This document shows, piece by piece, positions 57,444 to 64,000 of a stretch of DNA of 64,000 nucleotides (positions within the stretch are counted from its first letter, which is position 1; every line of letters begins with the position of its first letter). A model generated the notes under the pieces. It was not told the origin of the DNA. It ran no database searches and saw only the letters and a list, made by a program, of their open reading frames with translations. The stretch covers positions 79,919 through 143,918 of the forward strand of contig NZ_JAIUMR010000009.1 in NCBI RefSeq assembly GCF_022565475.1, read 5' to 3'. The DNA is from Aliidiomarina sp. Its GTDB lineage: Bacteria; Pseudomonadota; Gammaproteobacteria; Enterobacterales; Alteromonadaceae. Made by a program: the position numbers and the translations under genes.

Positions 57444-58286
57444 CTAAAATGAAGCCTGTAGACTTAGGTAATAACCGGTTTGATTTGCCGCGCCAGCAAT
57501 GCTGCCCAAGTCTAAAAACGCACCCACAAGAGCCACGCGCTTTGATGGAAACCAAGCAACAAATGCAGACATTGCGTCCTCTTCCTTCGCAAAGCTCAAA
57601 TTGTCAGGTTTTTGTCGATATTCAATCCCAATTGCCAGGGATCGATGAAGAAATACGCCAGTGGCCGCCTCGACAGTAATTTCATGACTATCGCCGCGAT
57701 CACCACCAAAACCCAACAAACCAAATTGATTGGCGCGCGTCGCTCTTACCGTGACATTCGCTAGCCATGTGCGATCAAACGGTCCTGCGAGCCAAACTTT
57801 ACTCGCCGCTAGATAAGCCTCCCAGTCATTGTCGCGCTGCGAGCCTACCAGCTCCGGAATGTCATAACGGGTATTGCGTTTATACAGCGCGCCCACACTG
57901 AGTTGTGGCATCGATGTATAAATTAAATCACCAGCGATGCGATATTTCACGCCGAAGACTTGTTGTCGCAGTTCGGCCCCAAGATTTTCTAAGTTAAACA
58001 TTTGTGAGGCGACAGAAATTTCCAACCGATTCTGATAGGAAAAGCTTGCGGCTGTCACATCTAAGCGGTAGTCATCGACTTGGGCACGGGTCAGGGCAAC
58101 CGTTCCGCCGCGCTCGTCATCCTCGCTATAGCCGCTAATGACAGCCCAGGGCACCAAACCACCACCCGCAGCACCTTCGATCGTGGTGGCACCACCCGTC
58201 CCAAGTAAACGCCCTTCTGCAGCCTCCGCGTCCATCATCAACGAACTAGCGAGTAAGCCGACTACCATTAACCCGATTGATTTCAT
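57444..58286 (-). CDS. DUF3034 family exported protein
   Basis: About 280 residues, signal peptide ending near AEAAEG, then EGRLLGTGGATTIEGAAGGGLVPWAVISG, the DUF3034 hallmark. The rest is rich in alternating hydrophobic/aromatic residues and ends YYLSLQASF, suggesting an outer-membrane beta-barrel. Function unknown. I choose the ATG at 58286, with AAAAGGA upstream, over a GTG one codon earlier. It lies 15 bases after the EAL gene and 11 before the globin gene. Confidence 0.82.
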   Translation of the reverse strand: MKSIGLMVVGLLASSLMMDAEAAEGRLLGTGGATTIEGAAGGGLVPWAVISGYSEDDERGGTVALTRAQVDDYRLDVTAASFSYQNRLEISVASQMFNLENLGAELRQQVFGVKYRIAGDLIYTSMPQLSVGALYKRNTRYDIPELVGSQRDNDWEAYLAASKVWLAGPFDRTWLANVTVRATRANQFGLLGFGGDRGDSHEITVEAATGVFLHRSLAIGIEYRQKPDNLSFAKEEDAMSAFVAWFPSKRVALVGAFLDLGSIAGAANQTGYYLSLQASF

Positions 58287-58301
58287 CACCTGTTCCTTTT
58301 G

Positions 58302-60620
58302 TTATTTGTGCGCGGATATCAGCCACTGGGCCAAATCATCTGCAGCGAGCGGCTTACTATAGAAATAACCTTGCAGCACATCGCATTGATAGCGCCGCAA
58401 CACTGCCGCTGTTGCTTCGTCTTCGACACCTTCCGCAACGACCTTCAAACCGAGCTTGTGAGCCATCTGAATGGTTGACTGGACGATGGTCTGATCGCCA
58501 ACCTGCTCAGCTAAATTCATAATAAAACTGCGGTCGATCTTCAACTCGGTCGCTGGCATATCACGCAATTGTGCTAACGACGAATACCCCGTGCCATAAT
58601 CATCAATGGCAACCTTCACTCCGGCGGCGCGTAGCTTCGTCAGCTGCGCCATGGCTTTCTCTGGTTCTTTGACCACGGCACTTTCGGTGACTTCGACCGT
58701 GAGCAAGGTAGCCGGAACGTTTGCCTCTGCTAATGCACCAAAAACCACGTCAAGAAGATTTGACTCCGCCAAGTCACTCGCGGAGAGATTCACCGACAAT
58801 TGCAGACCCGGGTGTAAACGCTGCCACTGTGCAATTTGCTTGAGGCTTTCCACTAACACCCAGCGTGTAATTGCAAATATGTGCCCTGACTGCTCTGCCA
58901 ATGGGATAAATTCGGCAGGACTAACGAAGCCCAGGGTTTTATCCTGCCAACGAATCAAAACCTCAACGCCGGTAGCTGTGCCATTTTCACTGTCAATTTG
59001 GGGCTGGTAAGCCAACGAAAAACGCTGTTCTTCAATGGCAGTTGGGATGGCTGCAGAGATTGCCAATGTTCTTAGATAAGGCTTGTCTTCACCATCCTCA
59101 TAACGAGCATAAGCGCGCTTTTCCAACTTCGCCTTACTGCGCGCAAACTGCGCTAAACGCACCAATTCATCGCGCTCCTGCGCATGGCGAGGCGCTTCCA
59201 CCATGCCGGCACTGAGTGCGAGCGAATAACTTACTTGCCGCATCTGAATGTTGTCTTGCGCCGCCGCTAAAACGCCCTTCAATTCAACTTCGGCGTGATC
59301 TAAATTGCCATCGTAAACGAGAACGAACTCGTCCCCCTGCAGCCTGGCTAAGAAGAATTTGTCGACACACAGTCGTTCCAAACGTTTAGCAAATTGTTGT
59401 AATAACTCATCACAAATACTGCGCCCAAACATTTCATTGAGCCGACGAAAATTGTCGAGATTGACCACGATTAACGACCATGGCTCGTGCGTGTGCAATC
59501 GTTGCTGGACGTATTCATGAAACGCGCGTTGGTTCGCAAGTCCGGTTAAAACATCATGTTGTGACTGAAACCAAATCTCCGTCTCACGCTCTTCGATGGC
59601 GCTCTGCATACTATCTAACGCGTGGGCCAAGGTTCCGACTTCGTCACCACCGATAAACGGAATGTTTTGCTTATACTGACCACGAGCAATGGCATCTGCA
59701 ACGCGAGCAAGAGCACTCAAGGGTTCAACAAAGCGGCGACTCGCCACCAGGGTCACCACAACCGTCACGAGTAGCGTTACAATCACGATCACCAGCAGTT
59801 GCGTACGTAAAGCATTAAAGGGTTGCGCTGCCGAGCCAATGCTGGCGGTTAACAAAACGTCAATTGAGTTGTCTGTCGTACCGGCGGGCGTTGTAATCAC
59901 CGAAATCCAGCGTGCTTGCTTTTCTTCTTGACGCAAAAACTCTTCTAACTCCCCCGCGAGCAAGGCTTGTTCAAGCTCATGTTGAATGTGTTCACTTGCC
60001 GACGAAATAACGCGCGGTTGCTCAGCCTCACGGCCAATAACAAAGTGCACATACGAATTGGTTAACTGTTGTAATTGCTCGGCGAGATCGCGATCCACGG
60101 CAAAGCCAAGCGTCAACCAGCCAAGCAAATGCGGCGCCCGGACGGGTACCCATACCACCTGAAAGGCCTCGTCCTCGGCCACAATAATTGCCGCACCAGT
60201 CGCTGTTTGAGTCAGGGATTCCGCTTCCATGTAGGCGTCAAAAATATCGCGTTCGCCACGGCTTAATGCGTGACTCGCCAATAAGGTTTCTTTTTGTGGG
60301 TTCAGCAGCATCACTAAATCAGCATTTAAACGTTGGGCATGATTGGTTAATGCCGAAATGATCGTTTCCTCATCATCGCTTGCCAGCGCTTGGCGAAAAC
60401 CAAAGTCATCCGCAAGAACATACGCAGATTGCCGCAATTGTTCATCGCGATAATTAATCAGCTGCCCGAGAACTCGTTCACTGACTTCCAGTTCACGCTC
60501 GGTATGCAAGGAGACGCTTTGCCGCGTCGCCAATACAATCGCAATGACAACAACGAATAAAGCAAGTCCTATGCCGCCAGCAATGAGCAGCAATAGGCGC
60601 GTACGAAAATTAACGACCAC
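58302..60620 (-). CDS. Membrane EAL phosphodiesterase with degenerate GGDEF
   Basis: 772 residues. Two membrane segments (about 8-31 and 273-293) flank a periplasmic sensor (cache-like, unclassified), then a HAMP region (about 294-345), a GGDEF-like domain and an EAL domain. The GGDEF motif reads LQGDEF (about 427-432), first Gly replaced by Gln, so cyclase activity is doubtful. The EAL domain keeps GVEVLIRW, DDYGTGYSSLAQL, LKIDRSF and VAEGVED. The GTG at 60620 has GGAGG upstream and overlaps the cupredoxin gene by 11 bases, so they are coupled. The degenerate GGDEF may bind GTP and regulate EAL, as seen in some homologues. Confidence 0.9.
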   Translation of the reverse strand: MVVNFRTRLLLLIAGGIGLALFVVVIAIVLATRQSVSLHTERELEVSERVLGQLINYRDEQLRQSAYVLADDFGFRQALASDDEETIISALTNHAQRLNADLVMLLNPQKETLLASHALSRGERDIFDAYMEAESLTQTATGAAIIVAEDEAFQVVWVPVRAPHLLGWLTLGFAVDRDLAEQLQQLTNSYVHFVIGREAEQPRVISSASEHIQHELEQALLAGELEEFLRQEEKQARWISVITTPAGTTDNSIDVLLTASIGSAAQPFNALRTQLLVIVIVTLLVTVVVTLVASRRFVEPLSALARVADAIARGQYKQNIPFIGGDEVGTLAHALDSMQSAIEERETEIWFQSQHDVLTGLANQRAFHEYVQQRLHTHEPWSLIVVNLDNFRRLNEMFGRSICDELLQQFAKRLERLCVDKFFLARLQGDEFVLVYDGNLDHAEVELKGVLAAAQDNIQMRQVSYSLALSAGMVEAPRHAQERDELVRLAQFARSKAKLEKRAYARYEDGEDKPYLRTLAISAAIPTAIEEQRFSLAYQPQIDSENGTATGVEVLIRWQDKTLGFVSPAEFIPLAEQSGHIFAITRWVLVESLKQIAQWQRLHPGLQLSVNLSASDLAESNLLDVVFGALAEANVPATLLTVEVTESAVVKEPEKAMAQLTKLRAAGVKVAIDDYGTGYSSLAQLRDMPATELKIDRSFIMNLAEQVGDQTIVQSTIQMAHKLGLKVVAEGVEDEATAAVLRRYQCDVLQGYFYSKPLAADDLAQWLISAHK

Positions 60621-61299
60621 CCTGCAGCCTCCGCCGGAAGCGCGATTCCAAATCGGTCTCAGCTCTTGGTTGTGGCGCTTCGACGGCGATCACATTAACG
60701 CTGTCAGGTGTTAAATCACGCGCTGCGATGGGTTGTACACCGGCACTCGCCATCCAAGGATGCCAAGCATACCAGCCATCAACCGAGCTCAAGCCCGATA
60801 CATCCATTCTGCCTTGATCATCGCTTTGCAAAAACTCTCCGGTGGCACTGACCACGATATGGCCAATCATGTTGTCATGAATATTGCAGCCAACCACCAC
60901 AAAACCCGCTTGGGGGAAGTCAATTGACGGTGCTTCAGCATTGCCATAGAGCTCGAAATCAAATGTTCGGGTCGGTGAAAACGAGTAAACGTGGTGACGA
61001 ATAGAGTCGCTATTGGGAAAACTAATACGGTCGCCAGCAGCGACGAGCAGCAAATCAGGTACAAATTGTCGCTGCACTTGATCCATCACATGAATCTGCG
61101 GCGTTAAACTAGGTGCAGCGTCATCCGGTTTCTCTGACGCTTGCGTTTGAAAGAGAATAACGCCTGCCAACGGCGCCCCTTGAGCATCCTGAAATAGCCA
61201 TATTGGCGACGCGTTGGCCGCAGATACCGACAGTCCTAACCAGCCAATCATGAACGCAACGGCGCCTAACCAGTGAGAAAAAAGCCTCGATGTTGTCAA
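60610..61299 (-). CDS. Cupredoxin-fold protein (methylamine utilization-like)
   Basis: 229 residues with a signal peptide (LGAVAFMIGWLGLSVSAANA). A cupredoxin-like region holds RISFPNSDSIRHHVYSFS and VVVGCNIHDNMIGHIVVS: candidate copper ligands His102 or His103, Cys138, His141 and Met144 form a type I site. A C-terminal PQPRAETDLESRFRRR tail follows. Start: TTG at 61299 with GGAGG four bases upstream; an internal ATG (MIGWLG) would lose part of the signal peptide. Probably a periplasmic electron or copper protein; whether it is linked to methylamine use is not shown. First gene of the four-gene run. Confidence 0.83.
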   Translation of the reverse strand: MTTSRLFSHWLGAVAFMIGWLGLSVSAANASPIWLFQDAQGAPLAGVILFQTQASEKPDDAAPSLTPQIHVMDQVQRQFVPDLLLVAAGDRISFPNSDSIRHHVYSFSPTRTFDFELYGNAEAPSIDFPQAGFVVVGCNIHDNMIGHIVVSATGEFLQSDDQGRMDVSGLSSVDGWYAWHPWMASAGVQPIAARDLTPDSVNVIAVEAPQPRAETDLESRFRRRLQGGR

Positions 61300-61452
61300 A
61301 ACGCCTCCAGTAATTACGCAGGTTTTCTGCGCAACTGTTTTTTTGTTATTTGTGTTAAGCTAAATGCAAAGTATAGATGACTGCAAATATTTATTTTTTT
61401 CTCTTCAGCGTACTACGCAATTTTTACTTAAATCGATTGATCGGAGGTCATA

Positions 61453-62838
61453 GTGCCACAGCGATTTCGAACAGAAACAGACAGCATGGGCGAAGTTGAA
61501 GTCCCAGATGATGCGCAATGGAGTGCGCAAACACAGCGCGCCCTCAATAACTTCAAGATCAGTGAGCTCACCTTACCTTTTGCATTCATTCGCGCCGTTG
61601 CCTTGATCAAATATTGTGCGGCTGAAGCCAATAGTGAGCTCGGCCTGCTCAGTCAAAAAAAGGCCGACGCGATCATGCAAGCCGCCTTGGAAGTTTTTGA
61701 AGGCCGTTGGCAAAACCAATTTCCCGTGGACGTTTTTCAAACTGGCTCAGGAACGAGCACCAACATGAACGTCAATGAAGTGTTGGCTAACCTGGCCAAA
61801 CGCAATTCTGGCGTCGACGTCCACCCCAATGACGATGTGAATTTAGGGCAGAGCAGCAACGACGTCATTCCAACGGCGATTCAAGTGAGTGCAGCTCGCC
61901 GCATTCGACGAAAGTTACTGCCCGCACTGGCCAATTTACGCGCGATCATTCAACACAAAGCTGCAGAATACACTGACGTTGTGAAAACGGGTCGTACCCA
62001 TTTAATGGACGCTATGCCACTCACCCTCAGCCAAGAACTGCTCACTTGGGACGCGCAACTTGGGCAAGCCGAACAGCGCTTGGAAGCGATTCTGCCGCAG
62101 CTCTACTCATTGCCCCAAGGCGGCACCGCAATTGGTACCGGTGTGAATGCCCATCCTCAATTCGCTGAATTATTCTGTCAGTCGATGGCGAATTTCACTG
62201 AGCTCCCGTTCACCAGCGCCGAGAATAAATTCGCCGGTATCGCCGGTCAGGACGTGGCGGTTGCCACTGCCGGTATCATCAGCTCGGTAGCAACCGTGAT
62301 GATGAAGATCGCCAATGATTTACGCTGGATGAATTCCGGCCCACTTGCCGGACTTGGTGAAATTAGCCTGAAAGCCCTGCAACCCGGCTCCAGTATTATG
62401 CCCGGCAAGGTTAATCCGGTGATTCCAGAAGCGGTGGCAATGGCGTGCGCACAAGTCATGGGTAATCAAACGACGGTCAACATTGCCGGCCAGAGCGGAA
62501 ATTTCCAACTGAATGTCATGCTGCCGGTGATTGCCTATAACTTACTCCAGAGTATTGAACTCATGTGGAAGAGTGCCAATACCCTTGCTGATCAATGCAT
62601 CAATGATTTTCAAGTCAATCAGGAGCAGCTCAATGCCGCCCTTGAACGTAATCCGATTCTCGTCACCGCCTTGAACCCAGTTATCGGATATAATCAAGCC
62701 GCCGCTATTGCTAAAGCAGCCTATGCAAGCAATCGGCCTATTCTCGAAGTCGCGGTCGAAATGACGGATTTAAGTGAAGCAGATTTACAGCGCTTACTCG
62801 ACCCGTTGCAACTAACCGAAGGAGGATTATCGAAATGA
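61453..62838 (+). CDS. fumC: Class II fumarate hydratase
   Basis: Iron-independent fumarase; 461 residues. It starts FRTETDSMGEVEVPDDAQWSAQTQRAL and has the signature GSSIMPGKVNP, GQDVAVATAGIISSVATVMMK and the SSNDVIPTAIQVSAARRI segment. GTG start with GGAGG five bases before. Followed at once by the SDR gene (ATGA overlap). Confidence 0.96.
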   Translation: MPQRFRTETDSMGEVEVPDDAQWSAQTQRALNNFKISELTLPFAFIRAVALIKYCAAEANSELGLLSQKKADAIMQAALEVFEGRWQNQFPVDVFQTGSGTSTNMNVNEVLANLAKRNSGVDVHPNDDVNLGQSSNDVIPTAIQVSAARRIRRKLLPALANLRAIIQHKAAEYTDVVKTGRTHLMDAMPLTLSQELLTWDAQLGQAEQRLEAILPQLYSLPQGGTAIGTGVNAHPQFAELFCQSMANFTELPFTSAENKFAGIAGQDVAVATAGIISSVATVMMKIANDLRWMNSGPLAGLGEISLKALQPGSSIMPGKVNPVIPEAVAMACAQVMGNQTTVNIAGQSGNFQLNVMLPVIAYNLLQSIELMWKSANTLADQCINDFQVNQEQLNAALERNPILVTALNPVIGYNQAAAIAKAAYASNRPILEVAVEMTDLSEADLQRLLDPLQLTEGGLSK

Positions 62839-63503
62839 GTCAATTCAATGTTGTCATCACCGGAGCTAATCGTGGTATCGGCTTGCAGCTCGCCAAGCAA
62901 TACGCCGAAGCCGGAGCCAAGGTCTTCGCCACTTGTCGCCAGCCGAGTGCTGAGTTAGAAAGTACGAACGCAACGATCATTACCGATATTGACGTTGCGG
63001 CAGCTGACGCTGCTAGCAAAATTAGCCAAGCATTGGGTGATGAGAAAATTGATTTACTCATTAACAATGCCGGCATTCTCACTCGTGAAACACTCGACGA
63101 CGCCCCAGCTACAGACATTCAGCAGCAGTTTAATGTCAATGCATTAGCGCCCTTAATGATCACTGTTGGTTTATTGCCGCACCTAAACCAAGACGCCAAG
63201 GTCGCCATGATTACCAGTCGCATGGGCTCATTGACCGATAATGGCAGCGGCGGCTATTACGGCTATCGTATGTCAAAAGCTGCACTGAATGCGGCCGGTG
63301 TCTCGTTAGCTCGTGATCTGAAAGACTCTGGGATTGCTGTGGCCTTGTTGCACCCCGGTTATGTGCAAACCGACATGGTAAATAATACAGGCGACATTAC
63401 TGCGGCAGAATCTGCACAACGTTTGCGCCAACGCATCGACCAGTTAACCATGGCAAATAGCGGTACGTTCTGGCACAGTAACGGTGAAGTGTTGCCGTGG
63501 TAA
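62835..63503 (+). CDS. SDR family oxidoreductase
   Basis: Short-chain dehydrogenase of 222 residues: NVVITGANRGIGLQLAKQYA (TGxxxGIG) at the start, LLINNAGIL, and the YGYRMSKAALN catalytic Tyr/Lys (YxxxK). No substrate can be given; it resembles the C-factor/YbbO-like group. It overlaps fumC by four bases, so it shares a transcript. Confidence 0.88.
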   Translation: MSQFNVVITGANRGIGLQLAKQYAEAGAKVFATCRQPSAELESTNATIITDIDVAAADAASKISQALGDEKIDLLINNAGILTRETLDDAPATDIQQQFNVNALAPLMITVGLLPHLNQDAKVAMITSRMGSLTDNGSGGYYGYRMSKAALNAAGVSLARDLKDSGIAVALLHPGYVQTDMVNNTGDITAAESAQRLRQRIDQLTMANSGTFWHSNGEVLPW

Positions 63504-63551
63504 ATGCTGCGCAAAGAAACCCTAGATAAGATCGGTTTGTACACTAAAATT

Positions 63552-63584
63552 GAGCAGTAAATTAAATATCTTGCTGCTCTTTTA
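63552..63584 (+). terminator. Terminator after the SDR gene
   Basis: GAGCAGTAA at 63552-63560 pairs with TTGCTGCTC at 63571-63579 (one G-T), followed by TTTT. Confidence 0.72.
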
Positions 63585-63645
63585 GCCATTTCAGTGTTTT
63601 TTTGAGCAGTTGACAGTGAAATGCGCATTTTTTTCCGAAAAGGTG

Positions 63646-63674
63646 TTGACTGCGCGGCGGTGGATTCGCATAAT
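63646..63674 (+). promoter_or_regulatory. tRNA operon promoter
   Basis: TTGACT at 63646-63651 and CATAAT at 63669-63674 are 17 bases apart, followed by a GC-rich ACGCGCC discriminator, a stringent-response pattern. It lies about 40 bases before tRNA-Met. Confidence 0.78.
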
Positions 63675-63713
63675 ACGCGCCGCTGAGACGCACAGAAAGT
63701 TGATCAGTAATAT

Positions 63714-63790
63714 GGCTACGTAGCTCAGTTGGTTAGAGCACATCACTCATAATGATGGGGTCGCAGGTTCGAATCCCGCCGTAGCCACCA
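63714..63790 (+). tRNA. metT: tRNA-Met(CAT), elongator
   Basis: 77 bases from GGCTACG to encoded CCA, with a CATCA/TGATG anticodon stem and CAT anticodon. Nearly identical to E. coli elongator tRNA-Met (metT); not an initiator, since the first base pair is complete. Confidence 0.97.
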
Positions 63791-63813
63791 ACTGATTCAC
63801 TTCGTTTTTATGG

Positions 63814-63898
63814 GCGGGAGTGGTGGAATTGGTAGACACGCTGGATTTAGGTTCCAGTGCCTCACGGCGTGAGAGTTCGAGTCTCTCCTTCCGCACCA
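63814..63898 (+). tRNA. leuW: tRNA-Leu(TAG)
   Basis: 85 bases from GCGGGAG to encoded CCA with a long class II variable arm (CCTCACGGCGTGAG region) and TAG anticodon in the CTGGA-TTTAGGT-TCCAG arm. Resembles E. coli leuW. Confidence 0.97.
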
Positions 63899-63925
63899 AA
63901 AAAACGAAATGAGTAGATAGTCAGT

Positions 63926-64000
63926 TGGGGTATAGCCAAGCGGTAAGGCAGCGGGTTTTGATCCCGCCATTCCCAGGTTCGAATCCTGGTACCCCAGCCA
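63926..64000 (+). tRNA. glnU: tRNA-Gln(TTG)
   Basis: 75 bases ending with the encoded CCA at the last base of the window. Anticodon TTG in GCGGG-TTTTGAT-CCCGC. Resembles E. coli glnU. The operon may continue past the window. Confidence 0.95.

Overview
This window is chromosomal DNA of a gammaproteobacterium of roughly even base composition. The protein set and gene order suggest the Alteromonadales, most likely Idiomarinaceae (Idiomarina or Pseudidiomarina); that placement is inference from protein likeness, not a search. No insertion sequence, phage, CRISPR array or rRNA operon was seen, and no gap between genes exceeds about 250 bases.

Layout. 1-7587 (+): the leucine/isovalerate catabolic operon liuA (3' end only), liuB, liuC, liuD, liuE, then acetoacetyl-CoA synthetase. 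7747-13006: a membrane GGDEF-EAL protein, ETF-ubiquinone oxidoreductase, an H-NS family protein and an exported DUF4097-like protein. 13236-16743: trmO, proS, gpt, ferredoxin. 16746-24667 (-): prmB-aroC-MFS-S9 peptidase-epmC-NAD kinase-like protein, facing smrB; the prmB/aroC/epmC/smrB part matches the E. coli neighbourhood. 25337-27238: sixA, rnfH, ratA and divergent smpB. 27235-35838 (-): a tightly overlapping Tad/Flp pilus locus. 35936-39948: queE/queC, nagZ and an S41 lipoprotein protease. 40027-43040 (-): fadE and its probable regulator psrA. 43152-56915: a core block (kdsA, prmC, prfA, hemA, lolB, ispE, prs, rplY, pth, ychF) resembling the E. coli order, interrupted by a response regulator, a DMT transporter, a small membrane protein and an Old Yellow Enzyme. 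56992-61299 (-): cupredoxin-like protein, EAL protein, DUF3034 protein and exported truncated haemoglobin. 61453-63503: fumC and an SDR. 63714-64000: tRNA-Met, tRNA-Leu and tRNA-Gln.

How it fits together. LiuA and FadE are flavin acyl-CoA dehydrogenases whose electrons pass through ETF to the ETF-ubiquinone oxidoreductase encoded at 9996. LiuB/LiuD, LiuC and LiuE take isovaleryl-CoA carbon to acetoacetate plus acetyl-CoA, and the adjacent synthetase can reactivate acetoacetate. A palindrome inside the psrA promoter suggests autoregulation that may extend to fadE. Several proteins belong to cyclic-di-GMP families, but two carry degenerate domains: a QGDEF motif at 58302-60620, and an HD-GYP remnant without metal ligands in the response regulator at 44021-45526.

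The least-described parts are the cupredoxin/EAL/DUF3034/globin cluster and the Tad locus. The Tad locus lacks recognisable TadZ and TadV here, carries an unrecognised exported protein, and has a 12-bp tandem repeat in the secretin leader. All start choices, promoters and operators are read by eye.
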